A program made the position numbers and the translations under genes. This document shows positions 9,712 through 18,200 of a DNA stretch of 64,000 nucleotides, one piece after another (position 1 is the stretch's first letter; each line of letters begins with the position of its first letter). Source of the stretch: Sunxiuqinia elliptica (GTDB taxonomy: Bacteria > Bacteroidota > Bacteroidia > Bacteroidales > Prolixibacteraceae); the NCBI RefSeq assembly GCF_900113005.1, contig NZ_FONW01000002.1, positions 806,001 to 870,000 of the forward strand, given 5' to 3'. The notes beneath the pieces were generated by a model, which ran no database searches, was not told the DNA's origin, and saw only the letters and a program-made list of their open reading frames with translations.

Positions 9712-10769
9712 TGAACTTATACATTGGAAGTTATACGCAAGACGGTTCCCCTGCTCCAAATCCTGTTGGGCAGGGAATCGGCTGTTTCGGTTTTGATGCG
9801 GAAACTGGTGAGCTGAGTATCAACAACTACATCCCATTGCGGAATCCGAGTTATCTGACGCTTTCTGAGGATGGAAAATATTTATATGCAGTCGAGGAGC
9901 TTTTGCCCGCGTTGACGCCACATGTGTTTGCCTACAAGCTTGATAAGCAGGGAGAATTGTTTCCAATTAACTCGCAGCAGTTGGATGGAGGATATGCGTG
10001 CCACTTGGCGGTTGTAAAAGGTAGTCTAGTCGTTGCGAATTACATGTCCGGTGATTGCTTGGTATTTCCAATACAGAACGATGGCTCACTGGCGCCTTGT
10101 CAACAACAAATTCAACATCATGGGGCAAGTTTGAATCAGCAACGGCAAGAAGGTCCTCACATCCATATGGCTTATCCATTTGATGAGGATGGGCTCTTGC
10201 TAGTCGATCTGGGAATAGATCGGGTGAAAGCTTATCGGTTTAATTCGTCCGACAGTTTGTGGGAAGATAATCTGGAGTTGGATATAGTCCTTCCCGGAGG
10301 AACGGGGCCTAGGCATTTGGTGAGCGATCAGCAGGCAAATTACTTTTACTTGTTGAGTGAGCTGTCGGGAGAAATTTTTGTTTTCCGGAAAAGCAAAAGC
10401 AGCTTCGATTTGGTCCAGCAGGCCTCTGTTATCCCGGCTGATTACTCTGGGGAGTTTGGTGGGGCTGCCATTCGAATTCACCCCAATGGACGGTTTTTAT
10501 ATGCTTCCAATCGGGGGGCAGATGTTATTGCCGTATTTGAAATTATTGAAGGGGATAAAAATCGACTTTCCTTGGTTGCTTTCCAAGCGTGCGGAGGTCA
10601 AACCCCTCGCGATTTTAATATTGATCCTTCGGGAAATTGGCTGTTGGTGGCCAACCAGGATTCCAACAAACTGGTTGTTTTTAAAATTGATTTGGAAAAA
10701 GGGGGATTGACAAGAACTTCAGAAATTGAATGTGGAACACCAACGGCTATTTGCTGGTCACCCCATTGA
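9711..10769 (+). CDS. Lactonase family protein (6-phosphogluconolactonase-like beta-propeller)
   Basis: A 352-residue seven-bladed beta-propeller of the Pgl-type lactonase family. Typical segments are MNLYIGSYT at the start, NPSYLTLSEDGKYLYAVEE, GGYACHLAV, GPHIHMAYP, GGTGPRHLV, FGGAAIRIHPNGRFLYASNRG and TPRDFNIDPSGNWLLVANQ. In this family the His and Arg positions in the PHIH and GPRH segments line the active site. The chosen ATG at 9711 shares its A with the TGA stop of the dehydrogenase gene (TGATG), which implies translational coupling; a GTG three bases upstream is possible. There is no signal peptide. It should open a sugar lactone, here probably mannono- or gluconolactone made by the preceding dehydrogenase. 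Confidence 0.8.
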   Translation: MNLYIGSYTQDGSPAPNPVGQGIGCFGFDAETGELSINNYIPLRNPSYLTLSEDGKYLYAVEELLPALTPHVFAYKLDKQGELFPINSQQLDGGYACHLAVVKGSLVVANYMSGDCLVFPIQNDGSLAPCQQQIQHHGASLNQQRQEGPHIHMAYPFDEDGLLLVDLGIDRVKAYRFNSSDSLWEDNLELDIVLPGGTGPRHLVSDQQANYFYLLSELSGEIFVFRKSKSSFDLVQQASVIPADYSGEFGGAAIRIHPNGRFLYASNRGADVIAVFEIIEGDKNRLSLVAFQACGGQTPRDFNIDPSGNWLLVANQDSNKLVVFKIDLEKGGLTRTSEIECGTPTAICWSPH

Positions 10770-10860
10770 AATATTGGAGTAAGCATGTTGGGAGGAGCAC
10801 TTCGAGGCAACTCTGAAACAAGGATGATTGAACTGGGAAATAACTAAAAAAATTAAACAG

Positions 10861-11925
10861 ATGAAACTAGGTTTTGGCTTGTATAAGCATATGCTCAATG
10901 AAACGCATTACAAATTTGCCAGACAATGCGGGGCGACACATATTGTTGTTCACATGGTTGATTATTTTGGGCATGAAAAAAACTCGAAAGAAAATACGAA
11001 TCAGCCTGTTGGCGAAAAAGAAGGCTGGGGCAAGGCCGGTAATGCTTCTCAAATATGGTCTGTTGAGGAGTTATCCAAAATAAAACAAGAAATCAATAAG
11101 CATGACATGGAGCTCGAAGCCATTGAAAATTTTGATCCGGCACATTGGTACGACGTTTTATTGGATGGTCCTAAAAAACAAGAACAACTTGAAGGACTGA
11201 AACAACTTATTCGCAATGTTGGGGCAGCTGGTATTCCGGTGTTTGGATATAATTTTTCATTGGCTGGAGTTAGTTCTCGTGTGATGGGTGAGTTTGCCAG
11301 AGGGAACGCTGTTTCTGTTGCGATGGAACAAGAAGATGATACGCCAATTCCCAATGGAATGGTTTGGAACATGGTCTATGATCAGGATGCTCCTCCGGGA
11401 GTCATGCCGCCAGCAACTCCGGAACAACTATGGAGCCGGGTTCAGTTCTTTTTAGATGAATTACTTCCAGTAGCTGAAGAAGCAGGAGTTCGTCTTGCTG
11501 CCCATCCAGATGATCCGCCGCTGCCATTTTTAAGAAAAACACCCAGGCTCGTGCATCAACCAGAGCTTTACCAAAAGCTAATTGACCTTAACCCAAGTCC
11601 GGCCAATACGCTGGAATTCTGCTTGGGATCAGTTGCAGAAATGACAGGCGGAGATGTGTATGAGGCTACGGATAAGTACAGTAAGCAAGGGAGAATTTCT
11701 TATATCCATTTTCGTAATGTTGTCGGAAAAGTTCCGAACTACAAAGAAGTGTTTATTGATGAAGGTGATATCGACATGTTGAAAATTCTTCAGATATTGA
11801 AAGCGAACAATTTTAATGGGGTGTTGATTCCTGACCATACGCCACAAATGAGTTGTGATGCTCCTTGGCATTCAGGTATGGCCTATGCGATGGGCTTCAT
11901 GAGTGCTGCTTTAAAAATGATATAG
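10861..11925 (+). CDS. uxuA: D-mannonate dehydratase
   Basis: A 354-residue TIM-barrel enzyme that dehydrates D-mannonate to 2-keto-3-deoxy-D-gluconate. The metal-binding set known from UxuA structures is complete: His215 in AAHPDDPP, Cys254 in LEFCLGS, His283 in IHFRNV and Asp325, with the adjacent His326, in IPDHTP. Length is typical. The ATG at 10861 is preferred because the protein then begins MKLGFGLY, as in relatives; a TTG at 10828 would add eleven unsupported residues. Unlike usual uxu operons, no uronate isomerase or fructuronate reductase is nearby. Instead an aldose dehydrogenase and lactonase precede it, pointing to mannonate formed by direct oxidation of mannose. It is the last gene before a strong hairpin terminator. 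Confidence 0.88.
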   Translation: MKLGFGLYKHMLNETHYKFARQCGATHIVVHMVDYFGHEKNSKENTNQPVGEKEGWGKAGNASQIWSVEELSKIKQEINKHDMELEAIENFDPAHWYDVLLDGPKKQEQLEGLKQLIRNVGAAGIPVFGYNFSLAGVSSRVMGEFARGNAVSVAMEQEDDTPIPNGMVWNMVYDQDAPPGVMPPATPEQLWSRVQFFLDELLPVAEEAGVRLAAHPDDPPLPFLRKTPRLVHQPELYQKLIDLNPSPANTLEFCLGSVAEMTGGDVYEATDKYSKQGRISYIHFRNVVGKVPNYKEVFIDEGDIDMLKILQILKANNFNGVLIPDHTPQMSCDAPWHSGMAYAMGFMSAALKMI

Positions 11926-11957
11926 CCTGAGGGAAACTCAGTCAGCTTAGATTTTGG

Positions 11958-12024
11958 ATGTGCATTATGCTCTCTTCTTTTGGTTTTTCTAAAATGGGGG
12001 AGAATAATGCACATTCTTTTTTTG
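11958..12024 (+). terminator. Rho-independent terminator of the mannoside operon
   Basis: An inverted repeat pairs ATGTGCATTATGCTC (11958-11972) with GAGAATAATGCACAT (12000-12014), 14 of 15 positions matching, with a 27-nt loop. It is followed by a T-rich run from 12015. It lies 33 bp after the mannonate dehydratase stop and before a long spacer, which fits the end of a nine-gene operon. Confidence 0.75.
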
Positions 12025-12270
12025 TGTTTGTATTGAGCATTCGATTGACTATTATCTAGCATAATAGAGGACCAGAATGAGCAAAATCTGCTGCTCTCCT
12101 TTTTTCTATCAGCCTTCTTCCCCGCAATAGCTGCTAAACATTCTTTCATAATTTTTGTTTGTAATCGTGTTTAATGTATTTTCTTAAAGAAGCTTAGAGT
12201 GGACTAGTTCAAATCATTATTAAATGAGATTTGAATGTAAACTTTTCTTATTTATGTTTAATCGGAGGGT

Positions 12271-12300
12271 TTTGTAAGCCTGTGTTCAGGTGTAATTTTG
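12271..12300 (+). promoter_or_regulatory. Bacteroidota-type promoter for the exopolysaccharide-like operon
   Basis: TTTG at 12271-12274 and TAATTTTG at 12293-12300 are separated by 18 bp and match the Bacteroidota -33/-7 consensus (TTTG and TAnnTTTG) exactly. It faces the response-regulator gene but sits about 320 bp before its ATG, implying a long leader. Nearest upstream feature is the terminator of the previous operon. Between 12025 and 12270 nothing else is recognised. Confidence 0.55.
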
Positions 12301-12347
12301 TTCCGGAGTAAACAAAAAACTAAGTATTTTTAAGAAGCGTGGGAAAC

Positions 12348-12437
12348 ATGGATTCTAGTTCTATCTATGCAAGGTTAGGAATAATCCCGTATGCTTTGGG
12401 AGTGCGCTGTTGCTACCTGTTTGGGAGGAGATATTAA
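12348..12437 (+). other. Possible 29-codon leader ORF in a long 5' leader
   Basis: Within the leader between the predicted promoter and the response regulator an ATG opens a 29-codon frame (beginning MDSSSIYARLGI, ending FGRRY) closed by TAA. There is no strong ribosome-binding signal and no homologue is recognised, so it may be chance. The remaining leader (12438-12619) is very AT-rich with no further feature seen. Confidence 0.2.
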
Positions 12438-12619
12438 GCTCGTAGTAAAGTAGAAAGGGAGTTGTATGTCTTTATCTTATAATGCGTTATATTTTATTTT
12501 TATATTCTATACAACATCTATACAACAGCAAGAACGATGAGAGAATATGAATTTATTTTGGTATAATTGAACTATAAAAAAGGATATTAAAGATATTATA
12601 AATACGAGGACTGTTGGCT

Positions 12620-13009
12620 ATGACTAAGGATAACCTGAATTTAAACGCGAAAAAGACGATTGTTATTGTTGAAGACAATGACATGCTGAGTAAGGTGCTG
12701 GAGTATCGAATAAAGAAAGACGGTTTTCAAGTCGAGGTGTTCGATAATGGTGAGGCAGCAATCGAATATTTAAGTTCTAATCCATTTGATCTGTTGATAA
12801 CGGATCTGTATATGCCATTTATAAATGGAAGTGAACTGATCCAACATGTGCGTGATAAAATTTCTGCAGATGTACCAATAATGGCCATTTCATCCACTCA
12901 TGAAGAAGATATTATTGCCAATATTTTTAATATTGGAGCGAATGATTTTATCGTAAAACCATTTCGAGCTGGGGAATTAAGCGTACGGATTAAACGTTTG
13001 GTAAAATAG
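12620..13009 (+). CDS. Single-domain response regulator (CheY-like receiver)
   Basis: A 129-residue protein consisting only of a receiver domain. Key residues are the acidic pair Glu18-Asp19, phospho-acceptor Asp62 in ITDLYMP, Ser91/Ser92 after the fourth strand and Lys113 in IVKPF. The ATG at 12620 is preferred over the TTG six bases upstream. With no output domain it must act through protein contact, for example on the membrane HEAT-repeat protein or the glycosyltransferase encoded next. No histidine kinase is present in the window, so the phosphodonor is encoded elsewhere. It is first in a run of six same-strand genes with small spacings or overlap, and may control synthesis of the predicted polysaccharide. 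Confidence 0.85.
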   Translation: MTKDNLNLNAKKTIVIVEDNDMLSKVLEYRIKKDGFQVEVFDNGEAAIEYLSSNPFDLLITDLYMPFINGSELIQHVRDKISADVPIMAISSTHEEDIIANIFNIGANDFIVKPFRAGELSVRIKRLVK

Positions 13010-13069
13010 CCGCGATTCAGGAGCAGAAGGGACAGAAAAAGGAGTGTGGACTAGCTAGAATTTAAAAAA

Positions 13070-14617
13070 ATGAAAATGCTCAGCGGTGTTATTTTTGGAG
13101 GACGAATTAGGCTGATTTATTTGTTATTTCTATTTTTTGGACTAACTCAGCAGATTCAGGCCATCCCAAAATTTATGGACTCGGACTGTTCGACGAAGGA
13201 ATGTATTTCCGAAGAGAGTGAATTGGGGGATGGGAGATCGATGGCTGCCATGAATGCAATGTCAGTCATCGATGGAACAGGAGAAGGCTTTCAGCATCAT
13301 GGCGTGGTGAAAGCTGATGAGAGTAGTGTGACTTGTAATAGTATGGAGGGAGTTCTTCCTTCTGAAAGTAAAGCTTACGGTCACGTAGAGAACTTACCAA
13401 TAGATTATTCAAGCCTTGATTACATGGGGATTGGCTTCGATGCTAATTTAGCAGGAGAAAAGCTATTTCAACTGAGTGAGCGTTTTGCCGTGTTTTTTCG
13501 GGAGCTGCCAGGCGAATTTCTTTCTTTTGTTGAGAAGATTTCTCTGGGGTATCGCTTACTTTTTTATCTGATACTTTTTGCCCTTTTCTTTTTAGCAAAT
13601 ATTGCTTTTGTTATTGTCGTAACAGTTATTTCAAACAGGATCTTCAATAAGAAGGAGCATTATTATGAGAGCAAGCGAAAAGAAATCATTGACATTGTTT
13701 CTCCCTATTTCTATGATGAACTGGACAAAGATGAGGAAGAGGAGATTCTGGAACAACTTAGCCAATACTCTTCGTTAAAGGATCGGCAGATCATTTTAAA
13801 TGTACTTCTAGAAGGGAAGCGCAACTTTGTTGGCGAGAGTTCAAGTAAAATCAAAGATTTGTATCGTGTTTTGGAGCTGCATAAACTATCGTTACGAAAG
13901 GTTCGGTTTGGAAATTGGTATAAACGCTCCATGGGGTTGAGGGAGCTGGCTTTTCTGGGAACGGTTGATTTTAAAGATAAAATAAAGAAATACATCAATG
14001 ATCGCCACCAACATGTGAGGGCAGAAGCTATTTTGTCATATATGTTGCTGGATGATAAAAATCCATTTGGGTTTTTATTAGAATTGAAATATGCATTTGT
14101 TCGTTGGGACTCATTCAGTATCTATTACACCATGTATTTTAATGGAATTGAGCCACCTCCAATGGTGGACATGCTAGATCATCCTGACCGGGAAGTCCGG
14201 CTATTCTTACTTCGAATGATCTCCATTTACAATCGGTTGGATGCTGTGAAAAAAGTTGCGAAATGTTTGTTGGACGATGATCCTGAGATTCGTCAGGAGG
14301 CCATTATCACACTTCGGTCTTTAGAGTACTTCCGGGTGAAGGAAATGATGAAGAAACGGTATGATGAAGAGTGTTATCCTGTACGTTTGGAGATTCTTCG
14401 GTCTATGAAACACTTTATCGAAGATCAGGATATTTCCTTTCTTGAAGAGCGAGTCCGTAAAGGGTCTTTTGCCGAAGTTTTTGAAGCAGTAACCTTGCTT
14501 TATCGATTCTCCGATTATGGAGAACAAAGGCTGTGGGTGCTCAATAAAGAGCTGGAAGGTAAAATTGAGGAGTTTATCAAACATGTCGCTGAACCTAGAA
14601 ACAAATCCATAGCATGA
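13070..14617 (+). CDS. Membrane-anchored HEAT-repeat protein
   Basis: A 515-residue protein with a signal-like N-terminus (residues 12-31), a presumably extracytoplasmic segment of about 125 residues, one strong transmembrane helix (about 160-187) and a cytoplasmic C-terminal half. The latter carries helical HEAT-like repeats, seen for example in HVRAEAILSYMLLDD, HPDREVRLFLLRMIS and DPEIRQEAIITLRSLE. HEAT arrays are protein-binding scaffolds. The gene overlaps the downstream glycosyltransferase by 4 bp (ATGA), so the two products are probably made together and may form a complex, with the receiver protein encoded just upstream as a possible regulator. No enzymatic motif is seen. Function beyond scaffolding is unknown. 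Confidence 0.7.
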   Translation: MKMLSGVIFGGRIRLIYLLFLFFGLTQQIQAIPKFMDSDCSTKECISEESELGDGRSMAAMNAMSVIDGTGEGFQHHGVVKADESSVTCNSMEGVLPSESKAYGHVENLPIDYSSLDYMGIGFDANLAGEKLFQLSERFAVFFRELPGEFLSFVEKISLGYRLLFYLILFALFFLANIAFVIVVTVISNRIFNKKEHYYESKRKEIIDIVSPYFYDELDKDEEEEILEQLSQYSSLKDRQIILNVLLEGKRNFVGESSSKIKDLYRVLELHKLSLRKVRFGNWYKRSMGLRELAFLGTVDFKDKIKKYINDRHQHVRAEAILSYMLLDDKNPFGFLLELKYAFVRWDSFSIYYTMYFNGIEPPPMVDMLDHPDREVRLFLLRMISIYNRLDAVKKVAKCLLDDDPEIRQEAIITLRSLEYFRVKEMMKKRYDEECYPVRLEILRSMKHFIEDQDISFLEERVRKGSFAEVFEAVTLLYRFSDYGEQRLWVLNKELEGKIEEFIKHVAEPRNKSIA

Positions 14618-16041
14618 CAAAATTAATTCTGGTTATTCTTGAGTATATCTTTCTGACATATGCCATAATGATTGTGGTACACTATTTTATTATGGCAATT
14701 ATCGCACTTTTCGAACTTCGAAAAGTCGTTAGAGAGAATGATCTGGCACAGTATAAATCCCTGATGGTTTATGATCGGGTGCCTTGGGTGTCTATTGTAG
14801 CACCGGCTTTTAACGAAGAGAAAACGATTGTTGAGAACATCAATGGCTTGTTACACCTTCGTTATCCGAATTACGAAATTATTGTAGTCAACGATGGAAG
14901 TAAAGATGAAACGCTTCAAACAGCAATTGATGCGTTCGAGCTCGTTAAAGTTGATTTTGCCAAAGAGCCTATTCTGGAGCACAAAGAAATCAGAGGTATT
15001 TACCGGTCTAATTTAGAAGCCTATTCAAACTTGATTATTATTGATAAAGAGAATGGGGGAAAATCAGATGCCTTGAATGCGGGAATAAGCATTGCAAAAG
15101 GACAATATTTTATGACCATTGATGTGGATACCATCATTGATCCTTACGTTATTCAATACCTGATAAAGCCATTTTTTGAACATTCTGATTCGAAGGTTAT
15201 TGCAACCGGAGGAACGATTCGGGTGGCTAACTCCTGCGAATTCAGGAAAGGGCATTTGTTGAATGTAAATATTCCCAAGAATTTTCTGGCGCGTTTTCAG
15301 GTTTTGGAGTACAACCGAGCCTTTTTGTTGTCGCGACTAGCCTGGAAAAAGCTGAATGGAATGGTTTTGATATCGGGAGCATTGGGTATGTTCGACCGTG
15401 ACCTTGTATTGCAGTGTGGTGGTTATAGCACGAAAACCGTGGGCGAAGACATGGAACTAATTCTTCGAATGCGACGCTATATGTATGACCGTAAGGAAAA
15501 GCATCAAGTTATTTTGGTTCCCCATCCAATGAGTTGGACCGAAGTGCCTGAGAATTGGCGGGTTTTTGGGCGTCAGCGTTCTCGGTGGACTCGCGGACTA
15601 ATCGACTGTATGATTACCCACAGGAAAATGTGGTTTAACCCTCGCTACAAAATTGTAGGGATGTTCAGCATGCCAACGATGATTGTTTATGAGTGGTTTG
15701 CTCCGGTTATTCAAACCTTGGGAATTTTTTATTTCATCTACTTGGTTGCGATTAATCATGTGAGTTGGCCTTTCTTTTTAGTGTTGCTGTTTTTTGTCTA
15801 TTTCTTTGGGATAGCATTCTCTACCTGGGCCTTATTGTGTGATCATTTTGCTTACCATAAATACAAGAAAACAAATCACATTTTTAGGTTATTGGTTATT
15901 GCTTGGATTGAAGCATTCACTTTTAACCTGATCAATAGTTTTTTCGCGCTGAAAGGAAACTTTGAGTACTTCGTGAAGCGAAACCGCAGTGGTTGGGGAC
16001 ACATGTCACGGACAGGTTTTGTGACCATAAAGAAACCTTAA
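14614..16041 (+). CDS. Processive family 2 glycosyltransferase (BcsA/PgaC-like)
   Basis: A 475-residue inner-membrane glycosyltransferase. One or two N-terminal helices precede the GT-A domain, which has all motifs of processive beta-glycan synthases: VNDGS with Asp94, DVDT with Asp170 and Asp172, GED with catalytic-base candidate Asp279, and QRSRW (321-325). Three or four C-terminal helices follow. Such enzymes polymerise UDP-sugars (glucose, GlcNAc) and push the chain across the membrane. No PilZ domain is present in the protein, unlike cellulose synthase. The 4-bp overlap with the HEAT-repeat gene and the YaiO-like outer-membrane protein downstream recall the E. coli yaiP/yaiO pairing and support a secreted polysaccharide. 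Confidence 0.88.
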   Translation: MTKLILVILEYIFLTYAIMIVVHYFIMAIIALFELRKVVRENDLAQYKSLMVYDRVPWVSIVAPAFNEEKTIVENINGLLHLRYPNYEIIVVNDGSKDETLQTAIDAFELVKVDFAKEPILEHKEIRGIYRSNLEAYSNLIIIDKENGGKSDALNAGISIAKGQYFMTIDVDTIIDPYVIQYLIKPFFEHSDSKVIATGGTIRVANSCEFRKGHLLNVNIPKNFLARFQVLEYNRAFLLSRLAWKKLNGMVLISGALGMFDRDLVLQCGGYSTKTVGEDMELILRMRRYMYDRKEKHQVILVPHPMSWTEVPENWRVFGRQRSRWTRGLIDCMITHRKMWFNPRYKIVGMFSMPTMIVYEWFAPVIQTLGIFYFIYLVAINHVSWPFFLVLLFFVYFFGIAFSTWALLCDHFAYHKYKKTNHIFRLLVIAWIEAFTFNLINSFFALKGNFEYFVKRNRSGWGHMSRTGFVTIKKP

Positions 16042-16117
16042 TTCTTCATTGGTAAAAAGTGAAAATGTTTTCTTCGTGATACGGAGGGATAATGTCAAAA
16101 TTACATAAAACGAAAGA

Positions 16118-18178
16118 ATGAAACTAAAAGGACGAAGACAGAATATATTTAAAAAGGCAATGAGCCTGTTTGGAGGATACGTCGTTGTCTTACTCGTTAT
16201 CCTTTTTTTGCTACGGTTGTTTGAGTTTTTTAGTAGCAATGTATCTCAGCTGCTTGCTGCTGACGTGTCATGGAAGTATTATATGACAGCATTTTATTTT
16301 GATTTGATGTATTTGCTGTTTTTACTGCCTGTGCTATTCGTGTTTTTTTTTATGGCCTATTGGCAGTCAGAGCGTTTAGCTAAAATCGTGACCGTTACAT
16401 TATTTAGTCTGATTGTAGTGGGACATGCGATGTTAATTCATTATTTCACTACTGCTTTAAATCCGTTAGGAGCCGATCTTTTTCAATACTCCATGACGGA
16501 AATAAGTCAAACTGTTGGCGCAGCTTTAACAGGGTCGGTTATTGTGACTTTATTGCTGGCTGTTGTGTTGGTTGTTTTGCTATTTATTTTTGTGCCTCAA
16601 AAATTAAAGTTACCGATCAAGTTAACTTATGGTGTGCTTGGGGCTGGACTGATCGTGTTTTTGTTTGTTGGAATTGCTCCAGCAAGCCCGAAACCGGACT
16701 TTGGCTCAGAGTACATAAATGAATCTTCTGCCAATAAATCGGCTTATTTTTATCAAGAGGCTTTCTATTATATTTCGGGCTGGGAGCAAACCGATAAGCT
16801 GCCGTTGTTTGCCGATTTCTTTTTAGGTTACGATGGCGTTTCAAGCAACAAAGTCAGGAATGAGTTTGTCTATGCTGATGAGCAAAATTTTCCTTTTTTA
16901 CATGTAAACAGCAACGAAGATGCGTTGTCTGCTTTTATGAAGAAAGGGGAGGATCCCCCGGATATTGTTATGATTGTTGTTGAAGGACTGGGACGTGCTT
17001 TCAGTAATGAAGATGCTTACTTGGGAAGTTATACGCCTTTCCTTGATTCCTTGTCACACCATAGTTTGTACTGGGAAAACTGCTTGAGTACAAGTGGCCG
17101 GACTTTTTCGGTATTGCCATCGTTGTTGGCTTCTTTACCTTTTGGCGAGCATGGCTTTGCAGAACTGGGAGATGCTATGCCGGCGCACCAAAGCTTAATA
17201 AAACTGCTGAAATACAATGGTTACCATTCCCGGTTTATGTATGCTGGCGATTCCAATTTCGATAACATGAGGCTGTTTATGGAGCGTCAAGCTTGTGATG
17301 AAATCATTGACAAATCAGACTTTGGGAATGGATACGATTTGCTTCCCGGAAATGCCTCTGGTTTTTCGTGGGGCTATGGCGATTTCGAGTTGTACCGTCG
17401 TTTCTTTCAAGCTTTGGATCAACAAAAAGATACGACTCCAAGTGTTAATGTGTTGTTGACAGTGGCTACGCATAGTCCATTCTTGGTGAATAATCAGGCT
17501 AAATACAGGGAGCAATTTGAAGCCTTGTTGCCGGAATTAGAGCTCAATGGGCAGATGGAAAGCTTATGCCGAAACTACCAGCAACAGCTAGAGACAGTAC
17601 TGTATATGGATGACGCGATGCGAAGCTTTTTCAATGATTATCGCAAGCGCGAATCTTTTGAAAATACGATTTTCATTATCACAGGTGACCACCGGATGCC
17701 AGATATTCCAATGTCAACCAGAATTGATCGTTATCATGTGCCATTAATCGTGTATTCTCCGATGATTGAACGCCCAACTAAATTCTCTTCGGTGGTCGCG
17801 CACTTTGATGTAACTCCAAGCCTAACAGAGTATCTGAAAAATGATTTCGATTTTGCAATGCCAGAGCTCAATTGTTGGTTAGGAGCAGGTTTAGATACAA
17901 CAGTGACATTTGCTAGTCGTAGCACCTACCCGCTCATGCAAACAAAAACGACGATTAGCAATATGGTGTCGGAGAATTACTTCCTTGACTCAGAGCGCTT
18001 GTACTTGATAGGGCCAAATATGACACTGATTGAAGATAATAACCCGGAGATGTTTGACCGGTTAAACTTGAATTTGATGAAATTCAAAAATAAGAATAAC
18101 CAATTTATACAAGAACAAAGACTATATCCTGATTCATTATTGACGATGTTTTCGATCAATGGTGAAACGATGAATTAG
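16118..18178 (+). CDS. LTA synthase-like membrane phosphotransferase/sulfatase family protein
   Basis: A 686-residue protein with five predicted N-terminal transmembrane helices (about 20-36, 57-79, 88-111, 138-160, 168-186) and a large periplasmic alkaline-phosphatase-superfamily domain. The layout matches lipoteichoic acid synthase and related phosphoglycerol or phosphoethanolamine transferases. Residues matching the metal and nucleophile set of LtaS are Glu289 in VVEGLG, Thr329 in SGRTFS and Asp524-His525 in TGDHR. A threonine nucleophile rather than Cys/Ser-x-Pro-x-Arg rules out a classical sulfatase. In a Gram-negative bacterium it probably transfers a phospho-substituent onto a glycan, most simply the polymer made by the adjacent GT2. 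The donor and acceptor are inferred. Confidence 0.78.
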   Translation: MKLKGRRQNIFKKAMSLFGGYVVVLLVILFLLRLFEFFSSNVSQLLAADVSWKYYMTAFYFDLMYLLFLLPVLFVFFFMAYWQSERLAKIVTVTLFSLIVVGHAMLIHYFTTALNPLGADLFQYSMTEISQTVGAALTGSVIVTLLLAVVLVVLLFIFVPQKLKLPIKLTYGVLGAGLIVFLFVGIAPASPKPDFGSEYINESSANKSAYFYQEAFYYISGWEQTDKLPLFADFFLGYDGVSSNKVRNEFVYADEQNFPFLHVNSNEDALSAFMKKGEDPPDIVMIVVEGLGRAFSNEDAYLGSYTPFLDSLSHHSLYWENCLSTSGRTFSVLPSLLASLPFGEHGFAELGDAMPAHQSLIKLLKYNGYHSRFMYAGDSNFDNMRLFMERQACDEIIDKSDFGNGYDLLPGNASGFSWGYGDFELYRRFFQALDQQKDTTPSVNVLLTVATHSPFLVNNQAKYREQFEALLPELELNGQMESLCRNYQQQLETVLYMDDAMRSFFNDYRKRESFENTIFIITGDHRMPDIPMSTRIDRYHVPLIVYSPMIERPTKFSSVVAHFDVTPSLTEYLKNDFDFAMPELNCWLGAGLDTTVTFASRSTYPLMQTKTTISNMVSENYFLDSERLYLIGPNMTLIEDNNPEMFDRLNLNLMKFKNKNNQFIQEQRLYPDSLLTMFSINGETMN

Positions 18179-18200
18179 GAAGCAGAAAATAGATAATGAC

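Noticed and set aside
12025-12619. A tRNA or CRISPR array in the long spacer
   Set aside because: No cloverleaf pattern or regularly spaced repeat was found; only promoter boxes and AT-rich sequence are visible.
16118-18178. Calling the LtaS-like protein a sulfatase
   Set aside because: It lacks the Cys/Ser-x-Pro-x-Arg formylglycine motif and has a Thr nucleophile position with five membrane helices.
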